A stretch of DNA of 64,000 nt. Source: Ecdyonurus torrentis (Eukaryota > Arthropoda > Insecta > Ephemeroptera > Heptageniidae). How positions within the stretch are numbered: position 1 is the first letter of the stretch; the number at the start of each line of letters is the position of its first letter. Where the stretch lies: NCBI GenBank assembly GCA_949318235.1, contig OX439127.1, forward strand, positions 13,415,855-13,479,854, written 5' to 3'. The translations under genes and the position numbers were made by a program. The notes beneath the pieces were generated by a model, which was given only the letters and a program-made list of their open reading frames with translations, was not told where the DNA came from and made no database searches. Below are positions 47,039 to 58,900 of the stretch, in pieces.

Positions 47039-48249
47039 GCTGTCTTTACGTTTTATTTATTTTCTATATTATGTACATTTTTTTTAGAAATGGTATTCGT
47101 TTCAATGGAGAGTCTACATTAATGGCTTAGAATATAAATATCTTATTAATGAAGGTAAATATTATTTTTTCAATAGACGCATACAAAAGTATTATATTAT
47201 AAGCGTGCCTAATTTGCTGGGACTTATTTGTATTTTTCTTTTCAGAAGATCAATGTCCTATTGCCGTACGAGATATGAAGATGTATCTTACCACTGAAGG
47301 GTTAGAGATTTTGAAAGCTCCTCTTGCAAAGTATGTATAAAAAACCTAATAACCTTTTACTATATTATTATACTGTATTCCTTATATCAGTGGAGCGCGC
47401 TAGTCAAATCCCGGTGGCACGAGTAAAGGATGAGAAAATCCAAATTTCTTAGCATTTTGACACCCTTTTCGGTGTTTTTGAGAAAATTACCATACTGAGG
47501 CTGGGTATTTTTTAATAGGGATAATACTATAGATTCGCGTTAATTTTTTTTTTCTTTTTAATAATAAATTTTAAAAAAACTGCTATTTTTAATTGATAAT
47601 TTGCTCCATAATAATTCAAAATTCTAATATACGGCTATACTATAGTATAAATATAGTTAAATATTAAAACTATTTATGCATATATATAGTTATAAATCTT
47701 TTGATTATACCCCTGTGCCCCCTGTGTTGATAAAAATTTAATTACATTTTATACACTAATAACGTAATAACGTTCTTTTATGTAAAGTTTATCCATAAAT
47801 TTATCATTTTATGTACACAAACATTAAAAATCTCTAAATTAATAACTATCCAGCCAATAACTGTAATATTTTTTTCATAAAGACGAATACTTCATGATAC
47901 TTTCATTATATATCCGTTTGTTTTTTATTTCATTTCTATATCTGATTTAACTTTTTATTCCAGCGTTCGTGCTCGATCCTTTTGCAATGCATTACATAAA
48001 TTTGTGCTTATGTGGGACCTAGATGATGATTCGATCTTAATTACCCTTGGTGATAAATTAATCGGAAATTTGGATTACAAAATTCCGTCAACAAACATTC
48101 CATATTGGCGTGATGTAATGCCACAGATGAGAAATGAAGAAACTCTGTACAATTCTTATACAATTATGGATGCTTTGAAAGTTTTCATTTTTGTAATCCA
48201 TTGGGTTTACATTTACTTACACTTTTTCTCTTTTAGTCTTTGTATATAA
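41779..48249 (+). CDS. Unrecognised membrane-anchored or secreted protein with three exon-pair repeats
   Basis: Eleven coding exons join with consistent GT-AG sites and phase: 41779-41914, 42133-42233, 42766-42829, 43221-43318, 43480-43543, 43954-44051, 45472-45535, 46389-46486, 47088-47154, 47246-47330, 47964-48249. The product is 386 residues. Residues 1-26 are strongly basic, 27-43 are hydrophobic (LVFLYFTAVLTTAMLI), suggesting a signal anchor or signal peptide, and an NES glycosylation sequon follows. Residues 80-133, 134-187 and 188-241 are three copies of a 54-residue lysine-rich module starting MEHVSRSSR and ending IVKK. Residues 242-386 form a non-repeated domain (KWYSFQWRVYINGLEY, WDLDDDSILITLG). 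The last 22 or so residues are hydrophobic and might be a second membrane segment or read-through of an unused donor. I do not recognise the family. The open frame, spliced phase and silent differences between modules argue for a real gene. Confidence 0.8.
41938..42000. repeat. (TA)n microsatellite in intron 1 of the novel gene
   Basis: About 31 TA units beginning 24 bp after the exon 1 donor. Confidence 0.95.
42293..42520. mobile_element. Miniature inverted-repeat element in the novel gene
   Basis: Ends are AATGCTTCTTACCGGCC and GGCCGGTAAGAAGCATT, perfect over 17 bp, within the intron between exons 2 and 3. Interior GC is higher at the left end; no open frame. Confidence 0.75.
42766..43318 (+). 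repeat. Exon-pair module, unit 1 (exons 3 and 4 of the novel gene)
   Basis: Exons 42766-42829 (64 nt, phase 0 to 1) and 43221-43318 (98 nt, phase 1 to 0) flank a 391-bp intron. Together they add exactly 54 codons and can be duplicated without frame change. Unit 1 matches unit 2 at 49 of 54 residues and unit 3 at 42 of 54. Intron sequence is also similar between units, including the stretch before the second exon. Confidence 0.9.
43480..44051 (+). repeat. Exon-pair module, unit 2 (exons 5 and 6)
   Basis: Exons 43480-43543 and 43954-44051 with a 410-bp intron, same sizes and phases as unit 1. It reads MEHVSRSSRPLAKFDDEIIF then KLSQTGRLNMKKNSPSVDV and onward to KIVK..IVKK. Units 1 and 2 are the closest pair and probably the most recent duplication. 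Confidence 0.9.
44071..45336. mobile_element. 1.27-kb inverted-repeat transposon with iterated subterminal motif
   Basis: Ends are CTCCGAGTGGCACA and TGTGCCACTCGGGAG. The left part repeats TGAATTTGCTATGAA, the right part its complement TTCATAGCAAATTCA, about ten times in all. No transposase. The equivalent introns of units 1 and 3 continue straight through this point, so the insertion boundaries can be read by comparison. Confidence 0.8.
45472..46486 (+). repeat. Exon-pair module, unit 3 (exons 7 and 8)
   Basis: Exons 45472-45535 and 46389-46486. The intron is 853 bp because a 477-bp palindromic element (45692-46168) sits in it; without that it would be 376 bp, like units 1 and 2. It differs from unit 2 at 13 of 54 residues, all substitutions with no frame damage. 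Confidence 0.9.
45692..46168. mobile_element. 477-bp foldback element inside module 3 intron
   Basis: Near-perfect palindrome with arms of about 230 bp and a tiny loop near 45930. Ends are CAATGAGGAAGACTAATGA and TCATTAGTCTTCCTCATTG. Absent from the matching introns of modules 1 and 2. Its two 66-codon mirror-image frames are a by-product of the palindrome. Confidence 0.88.
46987..47039. repeat. (CT)n microsatellite in the novel gene
   Basis: About 26 CT units in the intron between exons 8 and 9, 49 bp upstream of the exon 9 acceptor, where it could act as an extended polypyrimidine tract. Confidence 0.95.
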
Positions 48250-48406
48250 GTATTAATTAAATGTACACGCCACGTACAAATAGCCAAATATATAAATACA
48301 TTGAATTTATGATATAATGTAACATGTATATATGTATATACGTGGTATAATACTACCTCTGTTCTCAATTTATGGTATAGGCTTACGAACACTTAAAAAA
48401 ATATAT

Positions 48407-48419
48407 AATAAAAAATAAA
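48407..48419 (+). terminator. Poly(A) signals of the novel gene
   Basis: Two AATAAA hexamers at 48407-48412 and 48414-48419, about 160 nt after the TAA stop. They are the first canonical signals downstream. The region is very AT-rich, so the match alone is weak. Confidence 0.4.
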
Positions 48420-48435
48420 AGATGTTAATTATATT

Positions 48436-48477
<42 letters not shown>

Positions 48478-50800
48478 TAGACATATATTATATTCTAGAC
48501 AGCTAGAATAGAACATTAAATAATGACTTTAATAAGCTTATTTTTATATAGCTCTTTTTTAAGATCAAGTCCTGATATCTACTGTCTGTATACCTCCGAT
48601 CCGACACAGTCTTATTTTATTATTCGAACTCTCATGTGTTACAGAATACTACGCATTCCGAGTGCAAATTTGCACTATTTTTTCTCGATACATAATTCTT
48701 ATATTTATTTGAGTGAAAATTATTGCTTTTACATTATAGCATTAAAAAATGTCATTTCTCATTTTAAAATGTGTAACATATAACCAAAAGACTTCAAGGA
48801 TAAATTTATTGTATATAAATATTCGTTATTTCTTTAACAAATTATTTATGTTCGATTGGGCTAGGTATATATCAAAAACATAATATATATTGTAACAGAA
48901 AAAAAATGTAAATAGGTGAAATGAGTGTAAAGTGGATTTAATATTTAGAAGTTTATTAATTGTTGGTCTATATTTCGCTTATTTTCAACAAAAACAAAAC
49001 ATATGATAGCAGAGCACACTTGCATCAGTTAGATGATAGAGTGTTGACGATAGAGTGTCATGATAGCAATTCGAAGTAATTGCAATATACATATTGCTTT
49101 TTTATACACCCTTTTTATCACGGGGTCTTGTCTCAATTTGAATCTTTGAACTGTTTTTATATGGGATGGTATAAAGACAAATTTTTATACCATTATTTTA
49201 TATTTTATATATTTTATATATTTTATATAATTTATTATTTTAATTTATTATATTATATATTTTATATATATTTTATATTTTATATTTATACCATTATTTA
49301 TAGTATTCTGTATTTAGTATTTAGATTCAATTTCATTTTACCCCCGTAAGCTGCGACGCTAACTAAGTAGTTAAACCGTAGTTAAGTTGTTATTTTGATT
49401 GTTGCAACAATTAAAAAAAGATAACTAAGGTTTAACTAGAGGTTGCAGCTTACAGCCCTTAGTATATTTTTTTTCAAAGACACCCAATACATAAAATTGA
49501 CTTTTATCCCCTTTAAATTGCTTAAATAGAAGTAAAAATTCAATAATGTTAATCAATAAAGATATAGACAATAAAAATATCAGTTTCATTATTAATTTTT
49601 CAGTAAAAATTGCACATCATTTAAAATAGTCAAATATATTAATGTTTAAATAGCAACTTTTCATTTAGATATAAAAACTGAATTATTTCATCGAACTATC
49701 GGGTAACGTCACCATTGAAGAATGCGACGTAATTCGTGCCCACTCAAAATTGAAAGTTATTATAAAAAATAAAACGAAATTCTTTGTAAGAAATTATTTT
49801 CTTCCGATAATTTTAGTACGTTTGTTACAACACGTCATGGTAATAAACCTAAAGTAATTGTGTTTTTTAACTGATTTTATCTGAAAAAATATACACCAAA
49901 ACTATCGGATGACGTTAACGCATCGAAGAATGTGTCACCCAAAATTAAAACTATAAAAAATGGAATGATTGTTTTTTATTGTAAGAAATGAATTTCTGTA
50001 GACTTTTCCGCAAGTATTCTTTTCTATACCTCCACGATTCAATAAAGTTTCAATTATCCCATAACAAAAAATCATCCCTTTTGCATTTAAAATCTAAATT
50101 TTGAGTGGTAAAATTTTCATCATCCCAATTGACATCGCCCGATTTTTCTGCAAATTTCTTGCAGCTATATTAAATCAAGAAAATGTAATAAAAAAAACAG
50201 TGCTGTTACGAATATCACATTTTGATTATTTTAAGTTTTTAGTTTTTATTGATGCTATTTTTACTTGTATTTTTGTAAAAACAATAATTTTATTGCTTTC
50301 TTTTTTTATCTCATATATTTTGTACAGTCAAAATATCTGGTTATATGTACGGAAAGTTCAATAATATGAACTAAAAATTAAACTATATATAAAAAAAAAT
50401 GTCCATATTAAATCCATAAATGAGAGAGAGAAATATGTTTTCTTTTTTTTAAATGAATTTTTACCTTTCCCACGTTTTTTATTTTGTTTTTATAGTTATA
50501 ACAATTAGAACCTGTTCTATAGTCCTTTAAATTTTTTTTATATAATTGTAATATATTATATACCTTATTCTTTAGACAAATTTTCATCTATTAAGAATAT
50601 GTTTTTCATAATCAAGAATATATATCAGTATAAACTTTTTTTGTATAATGTTCTCGTTTCTACATTCTAAAACTCAAATATGTATAATCTATATGTCTGT
50701 CTTTTTTTATTATTTTTTTTTATTTATATGCTAATATTAAAGGGCAGTTTTGTTAAAAAGAAATGAGGAACTTATTATATAATAATCGCATTTTGTGTCA
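48420..50800. other. Intergenic, AT-rich
   Basis: (TA)n at 48436-48476. An inverted pair GTAAGCTGCGACGCTAAC / TAGAGGTTGCAGCTTAC at about 49347-49453 looks like a short miniature element of 110 bp. Open frames at 48523, 49080 and 50101 are Phe/Tyr/Ile-rich products of AT bias; no gene supported. Confidence 0.4.
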
Positions 50801-51044
50801 TATACAGGGTGTCCATAAAGTCTCTGAGGGTGTTTAGACGTTAATAAAACACATAAGGCTCAACGTAAAATAAACTTTTTATACATCACATTAAAGCTTG
50901 AATTATGACAATTTTGAAAATCAAAACATAAATGCAATCAGATGATTATTAATCTTGCTGCATCAAAAACCGCAAAAAAAGAGAAAATTGACGTCCGATT
51001 TGCACATTTTAACGCTTGCATCATCTGAAAAAACACATACAGAT

Positions 51045-51635
51045 TCAAAATTTGTAAGGTCTCACTCGAATTTTCTGAAACATTACCTCAAGGCCTCTCA
51101 ACATGCGCCCATTGGTAGCACGACACACGTCGAGACGAACCTCTAGCTCGCGCGACACGTTGCGGAGAGTCTGAGGAGTGATGGCCTCGATAGCGGCGGT
51201 GATACGCTGCTTCAACTCACGCATGTCACGCATTTTCGTCTTGAAGACCTGGTCCTTGACGTAGCCCCAGAGATAAAAGTCGGGTGGCGTGAGATCAGAA
51301 GACCTGGGAGCCCACGCCATGGGTCCACCACGACGTAGCCATCGGCCTAGAAACACCTAATCCAGCTCGTCTCTGACAACGTGCGCCCAATATGGGAGCG
51401 CTCCGTCCTGCTGGAAGATGAGCTCGTAACCCCACTCCGTCTGGGCCTGCAGCAGCTGAGGGATGGCGTAAATCTCAAACATGTTCAGGTAGTTGTTCCA
51501 GTGGACAGTTAACTCGTGGAAGAAGAACGGGCTAATCACACAATCGTACAGGACTGCGCACCAAATAATTACCTTGGGACTGTCACGTTCGAAAGTACGA
51601 GCTGTGTCTGGACGTTCAGTGCTCCAGAAACACAC
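51045..51635 (-). pseudogene. Tc1/mariner-type transposase, C-terminal part, one stop
   Basis: Reads ...VIIWCAVLYDCVISPFFF...ELIFQQDGALPYWAHVV then, after an in-frame TAG at 51355-51357, FLGRWLRRGGPMAWAPRSSD and LTPPDFYLWGYVKDQVF. These are the QQDGA and PRSPDLTPLDFFLWG signatures of the catalytic DDE/D core. The first catalytic Asp region is absent. Confidence 0.85.
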
Positions 51636-51679
51636 GTTCTGTCAGTTTTTACTTTATCACACAAACACGCAATGCACTC

Positions 51680-51917
51680 GTCTCCTGATCTAACGCCACC
51701 CGACTTTTGTCTCTGGGACTACGTCAAGGAACAAGTCTTCAAGACGAAGGTGCGTGACATGCGTGAGTTGAAGCAGTGTATCACCGCCGCTATCGAGGCC
51801 ATCACTCCTCAGACTCTCCGCAACGTGTCGCGCGAGCTAGAGGTTCGTCTCGACGTGTGTCGTGCTACCAATGGGCGCATGTTGAGAGGCCTTGAGGTAA
51901 TGTTTCAGAAAATTTGA
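51680..51917 (+). pseudogene. Second, inverted copy of the transposase C-terminus
   Basis: Plus-strand LTPPDFCLWDYVKEQVFKTK to the terminal VMFQKI, nearly the same protein as the minus-strand copy in the left arm. Differences (F/Y to C, G to D, R to C) show both arms have since drifted. Confidence 0.85.
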
Positions 51918-52177
51918 GTGAGACCTTACAAGTTTTGAATCTGTATGTGTTTTTTCAGATGATGCAAGCGTTAAAATGTGCAAATCGGACGTCAATTTTC
52001 TCTTTTTTGCGGTTTTTGATACAGCAAGATTAATAATCATCTGATTGCATTTATGTTTTGATTTTCAAAATTGTCATAATTCAAGCTTTAATTTGATATA
52101 TAAAAAGTTTATTTTACGTTGAGCCTTATGTGTTTTATTAACGTCTAAACACCCTCAGAGACTTTATGGACACCCTG

Positions 52178-52908
52178 TATAACAGAAAATATTTTATCTT
52201 ACACATATATCCACTGAACTGTATAATTGTATATAAAATAATTTATTAATTTTTGTATGAAATACGTACATTACATTCCAATTCTCCTCATTTTCACAAA
52301 TAAAAAAAAATAACAATAATAATCCAGAAAAAAAAAGTTTTTATACAAAAAATATAACATAAAAAATTTATATACGCGTGGGCAGACACGGCACATATCA
52401 TGTAATAACGATTTTAATTTGCTGTTTTGACGGTCGATTCGATGCGTGTTTTGCAATAATAATATTGTTTATAATAATAATGATTTGATCACATTTCAAT
52501 ATTTCAATTAGAAATTAACACCTTTTATATTGGTCAAAATTATATTGATGAGTCACTATAAGCCCCGTAGTGTATAGGCAACTTTTTGAGCAAACACGGG
52601 AATATAGTTGCATACTTTGCAGGATAGTTTGAAGTTTGGTTCCCACTTAGTTCCTCTATACTGTATGTTTACAGAGTGCAGCACTCTGCAGAAGCGGAGA
52701 ACGGAGAATTACATTTCTGGTGATCCTTGACTATGGTTTCAATCTTCTTCTATATTCAGTAAGAAATTTGATGAGCAATATGAAAATTAGCAAATAATAG
52801 ATAGTTCAGAAAGTTGCAGCATTTTGTTAGAGTCTGTGATAAAACTTGGTACTTAAAACTGCTCAGTCAAATGATCAAATTTCTCTAAACCTACTACAGA
52901 TTTTTAAA
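52178..52908 (+). other. PDPR upstream region
   Basis: Upstream of the PDPR start. A CTACAG acceptor lies 9 bp before the ATG. The sequence around 52660-52740, richer in GC, is a reasonable place for a 5' UTR exon. No core promoter element identified. Confidence 0.35.
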
Positions 52909-55900
52909 ATGTCAGGAGGTTGGGCACGATATTGTGCATCTCGTCTAAATGACCCTGCTCATTCAATTCGAAGATTCATTTCTGCACAAAGTCAAAGGCC
53001 AGTCAATTTTCCTAGTCAGGCGCAAGTTGTAATTTGTGGAGCAGGAACTGTAGCCAACTCGGTTGCGTACCACCTAGTGCAAAGTGGATGGAAGGATGTT
53101 CTTATATTGGAAAAAGACAGGTACTAAAATTTTATTTCACTCATATCATCATTTGTTTATGTGTATGCGTATCATCCCATCTTTACCAAATTTATTACAT
53201 CTTAACATCATAAGCGAATTTGCGTCAGTTGAGCTAACATGTATGTATACCAGAGGGCTTAAAGTAGAAAAATTATTTTGCGGAGCCCTCGATGCTCAAT
53301 AAGAACTCAAAATAATAGCACACCGTAGCTCCTATAGCTCCCAAGCGCAATGTTAAATTCTGAACTTTTTACCTGAGCTGCGCCGCTCCAGTTTACTTTA
53401 AGCCCTGTATATACACAATATATACATACATACATACACGTACTGTATAATGTATGTACGGAAACTGTTCACCAGGGTCAGACTGGCCCTCAAGGGGCCT
53501 CATCCGTTTAAGAGGTGTAACATCCTCTCAGGCCTTAAAAAGGAGCGTAACATCCTGGTGAAGCCCTTTTGAGGGACCAAGGGACTTCCAAAAATAGGGA
53601 GATTCTCGTCCACTATCAATAATGCTGTTCGTAAACCCTGATCTCTGCCCCTAAAATGACGATCGCCTTTGGTTATTCAAATGGAAAGCGCATTTTTTGG
53701 TGCAAGAGAACAGGGTTTACGAACAGCATTAATGACTATAACTATTATGGCCAGTCCGAGCCTGCTGTTATCTGTGTTATCAGGATCTCCACCATTTCAT
53801 CGTTGGTGATTGGCACTTGTTGGTTTCTGTATTCTTTCCTTTGAAAATATACCCAAACCAAAATGGTTTGAATTTCCTTTAATTCATTGCTAAAAACAAT
53901 AAATAATGGGAAAATAAATCATTGTGGATAGTATAATAGGGTAAGTTTAAACAACAATTAATTATAGAGGTAATGACCAGCTAAAGCCTTAAATAGTGAA
54001 GACGATCCCAAAGTTTGGTGAAAATCTTGCTGGCACAGAGATACAGTATTAAACACATGTTGAATGCTTGTGGCATTAAACTCCGAGAAAAGCTGTGTGT
54101 GTAAATTTGTCAGTTGTATAAATACTGAGAGATATTAAAAATGAATTTTAATAATTTTTCTACTGTCTTGTAATACTGTAAATATACTAAAGTAGGGTGA
54201 AAATAAACTGATTCCAGTTTTCAAACATTTAAAGGTAAAAAATGAAAACAAAACAGTTCTAGATTTTGAAAATGAGTAGGTCAGACTAATATTATTATTT
54301 ATTTATTAGGTATTATTATTATTATTATTATTTTTTTTTTTTTGCTCGGAAAAACCTGAACGATATGTTGACATATGAAGTCTCGTCTAATTTGCATTAG
54401 TAACAAAAAATAATAATAAAAAATAAAATGGTACAGTACACAGTACTAGTAAAGCTGGTATTCTGGTGGATTCAGGCCTGGATACTGGATATCGATCTTG
54501 TTGCAAACAAAATGTTATCTCGTTTTTTGTCATGGGAAGCAAAATGTCTATCTCGATCCCGAACGTTATGGGTTATGGAGATGGCGCTCGAGATAGACAT
54601 TTTGCTTCACGTAACAAAAAACGAGATAGACATTTTGTTCGCAACAAGATTGATATACAAAATCTACTATTATATTGTATTGTTCCGTATCGAAATGAGT
54701 TAAATACACTTCTTCATAAAGTCAATTTGCATACCTTTACCTGAATGATTCATAATGTTGATACGGTAACAAGTGGATTTAGCTTGTTATATGGAAAATA
54801 GTGCTATAGGGTGGTTTCATTCATGTTAAAGTTGACGTCATAAGTGAGTTCTAAATAACATTGGCCGGTATAGGAAAATTGCACATTTTGCCAGTTTAAA
54901 AATACTTCGCAATATTTTTGAGAGCATTGATGCTGTTAACAGGTTGAATTAGTACCTCAAGTATGCAAGAAAAATAAAAATGGCCAAAAAATAGCTAATG
55001 TTCCAAAGAAAATAGCCAAAACCTACGTTTGTCCTATGCTGAGCAATGTTATTCATTGCTCAAGAAGAGCATCGGAAAGCACTCAGAATGACGTCATGCT
55101 TACACACCCTATCGTTACATGATGTACTACATGTTTTTTAGTGTACTTTCTACTTTGTAATATTAAGTTTAATATTACAAATTTTTTGTTATACATTTTA
55201 TGACCTTTGTTATTGTTAAATACTGTACTGTATTTTAGACTGTGTATATGATAGCATTACAGTATCACATAATTTATTATTGAATATAAACCCATATATG
55301 TGATGCTTTGTTTTGTTTGTTTGTTGATTATTTTGTATTTAATTGTAGAATTGGTTCTGGAACATCAAATTTTGGATCTGGAACTCTTGGTTTGTTTAAA
55401 CCATCTTCTGATCGTCACCTTATCTCTTATAGTATAAAATTGTATCGCCAACTGCAAGAGCAAGGATATGACCTTGGTGAGTATATACTTCACCGTAATA
55501 ATAATTTTAAATGAATTTGCTAATTGACTACCTACATTAAAAATGTTTACTTTTGTTAGTCAATGTACTTGACGTAATTAATAGATTCTGAATTTAATAA
55601 ATTATGAATAGTAGGGTATTACTATTTTTAATATTTAATTAAATTAAATGTTACTCTATTATTAAGTTATGGAAATTCTGTATATATGTGTGTTAATAAT
55701 ATGTAGGAACCAATCAAATTGTTAATTAGAGTCTCATTGAATGAATATTATTGGCCTTAATATAGTAGGGTCAATGATAAAGAAAAGGATAGAAAAACCA
55801 GCAAGGGCCTTACCACAGTAGAAGTTCTATGGAGAGGTTGAGGTCTTGCATGGCACAGTATAATGTTATACCCTATCCACGGCCACAATACTTGCACATC

Positions 55901-58900
55901 AGAAAACGTAATCTACAAACTTGAATGTACCCAACATACCACCAACCCCACCACAGGCCAACAGGAAAAATGTCAAGCATTTTACATAGGCTTAACCACA
56001 CAAAAAGCGAGAGACCGCATGAATGGCCACAGACAATCCGTAAAAAACAATGAGATGGAAAAACCTGTGGCTGAACATGCAGCCTCTCATGGCATATCAA
56101 ATTTCCAATTATGTTATAAATCAACAATACTTCGCACTATTCCGGGCCCAGCCAACTATGCGACATTACGACAATATGAATTAGCATATCAACATATATT
56201 AAGATCCAGAAAAGCCCAAGGGCTGCCTGGACTTAATATTCGCTAACATATTTCAAAAATATACCCTATTCCCGCTCCCCTCCCCACCTTTTCCATCACT
56301 CACTCCTTCCCTCACTCATTCACACTCCTTCCCTGATTCCCTACTCCACCCCCACCCCTCTCCACCAACTCAACTCCAAACCAGCAAGAGCATAACACGG
56401 CAGTACAAGACAAGACACTGCTCAGTGATGTGCTCAAGTAATTTTCTCTTTTGATTGATAATGTCATTATCATATGACGAAAGCTCTCAGTTATAAAGAA
56501 ACTTTTATAACATTATACTGTGCCATGCAAGACCTCGACCTCTCCATAGAACTTCTACTGTGGTAAGGCCCTTGCTGGTTTTTCTATCCTTTTCTTTATA
56601 ATTGATCCTAACCGCGATGTTTTTTTCCTTAAATTGATTAATATAGTAGGGTACAAGTTATAATAATGAAGTATACTGTACTCTGTAATTTTAAGCAATG
56701 CTACATATTGTAAGCCGTACGGCACATTTTAACATTTGTATTCTCTCAATGCTGCTTTTTTTCTGGTCTAAACAAAATCCATCAATCTAAATTGTATGTC
56801 ATTTATTGGCTACAATAATAATACTAAAATAAAAAGCAACAATAAAAATGATTAAAAGAAAATTATACATACTGTGACATGTAATAAGACATTATAAAAA
56901 AAAAGCCACAAACAGTTATTTAATTTTTGGAAAATGAGAAATATATGCAATTATTGTAGAGTCATATCAACTCCTTTCCCTTGTTACAGGTTTGAAACAA
57001 TGTGGTAGTGTAAATCTTGCTCAAACTAAAGATAGATTAATTTCTCTGAAACGTCGAATGAGCTACAATCTTCCAAAAGGTCTTCATTGTGAGGTGAGCT
57101 ATGTAGTTATTTTACATTTATTTGTTATTATTCAATATTTGTATTCAATTATTAGTAATTTATTTTGTGAATGTGTGTGTGTGTGTTTGTGTATCCTTCA
57201 AAATAAAGTGATTAACTGTTGTATTTCAAATGTGTTTATTATTTTATTGTTAGGTTTTAAACAGTGCTGAATTACGGCAGTTGCACCCATATCTTCGTAC
57301 TGAAGATTTAGTTGGTGCAGTGTGGGTTCCTGAAGATGCAGTAGCCACACCGAAAGCTATTTGCATGGTCCTTGCCAAACTTGCAAAAGAAGGAGGTAGG
57401 TATTTAAAACTAATCACATCAATTATATTGTTTTATTATTTTTGCAGTAGATATTATTAACTATACCATTAGTGCAAAACTATAAAGCATTCTTATAAGG
57501 GAAAAATGTGAGTCTAATATGAATATTTTATTCTATACAGGAGCACAGTTTGTAGAAGGTTGTGAGGTTCAACAAGTACTTACAGATAATAGTCGTGTTA
57601 GTGGAGTACAAACTAGTCTTGGTACTGTTAAATGTGAATATTTTGTTAACTGTGCTGGAATGGTAAGTAGTATCAACACTGTAATATCCATGAAAATTTT
57701 GGATAATTTTACTTATTTTACTTTCCAGTGGGCTTGGGAATTGGGGCAAAGATGTAAACCAAAAGTTCGGATCCCTGCACACCCAGCTGAACATTTTTAC
57801 GTCACCACTGAATCTAATATCCTTGAACCAGGGAAAATTTTCCCGAAAATTCGTGATTACGATTCTCATACTTATGCTAGAGAATGGGATAATGGAAGTA
57901 TATTAATTGGTGGTTTCGAGCCAGAGGCCAAGCCTGCTTTTACTTCATCACGGAAAATACCTAAAGAATGGCAGCAAGAATTACCAGCAGACTGGGATCA
58001 TTTCAGTATGTTTCAATTTGTAGTTCAGTTTTCAAAATGCACTTTACTATATTGTTGATTTTAATTATTTTTAAGGACCTTTGTGGGAAAAAGCTATGCA
58101 TCGTTTGCCAGTGTTAAAGGAATGTAAAAATCCTACACTTACAAATTGCCCTGATAATTTTACACCAGATGGTAAATGGATCCTAGGTGAAACTCCAGAG
58201 GTGAATTGAATATTTGATAATAATATAAAGATAGACAATATGATTTTTGTGCTTTCATGTTTTTGTTCTTAGGTAGACAACTACTTTGTCGCAGTAGGTA
58301 TGAATGGTAATTCACTGCAAGGTGCTGGTGGCATTGGTCGAGCTGTAGCTGAATGGATTATTGAGGGTGAACCTACTACAGAGTTGTTGCCATTTGATGT
58401 AAGAAGATTTCTGGACTTGCATAACAACCGTAGCTATCTTAGAGAACGCACTCGGGAAGTTGTTGGACGGTAATATAGCTAGAGATGAATTGATTAGAAT
58501 GTAAAATAATGTAATATTTTAATTGCAGTCACTATTCTGTTTTGTACCCATTGCAATGTGAATACAAATACGCTCGTGGACTGCGCTGCTCACCATTGTA
58601 TGGAGTTTTAGAAAACAGTGGAGCTGTATTTGGCACACGCATGGGATATGAAAGGCCTCTATACTTTGATTCAACTTATGAACGTAAGTTGAAAGCTGCA
58701 TCATTTAAATTTGGTGTAAATATTTTAGTAAATAATAATAATAAATGTTAACTAGGAGGCGGACCATTGCCAGAAATGCCTGCTGGAACCTTTGGAAAGC
58801 CCCACTTTTTTGATTTCATGCGAGATGAGTTTCTTGCCTGCCATGAAGGAGTTGGCATCTGTGACATGTCATCTTTTACTAAAATTGAAATCAAAGTAAG

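Larger units (their letters stand above)
50805..52177. mobile_element. Head-to-head rearranged Tc1/mariner-type transposon
   Basis: Ends CAGGGTGTCCATAAAGTCTC and GAGACTTTATGGACACCCTG are flanked by TA. Arms of about 495 bp (50805-51300 and 51683-52177) are inverted copies of the transposase 3' end. Only the centre (51301-51682) is single-copy. Not mobile on its own, since the 5' part of the transposase is missing. Confidence 0.88.

Noticed and set aside
54428..54744. Two overlapping 90-codon frames in the PDPR intron
   Set aside because: They run over the hairpin element at 54485-54660 and differ only by frame; no protein signature.
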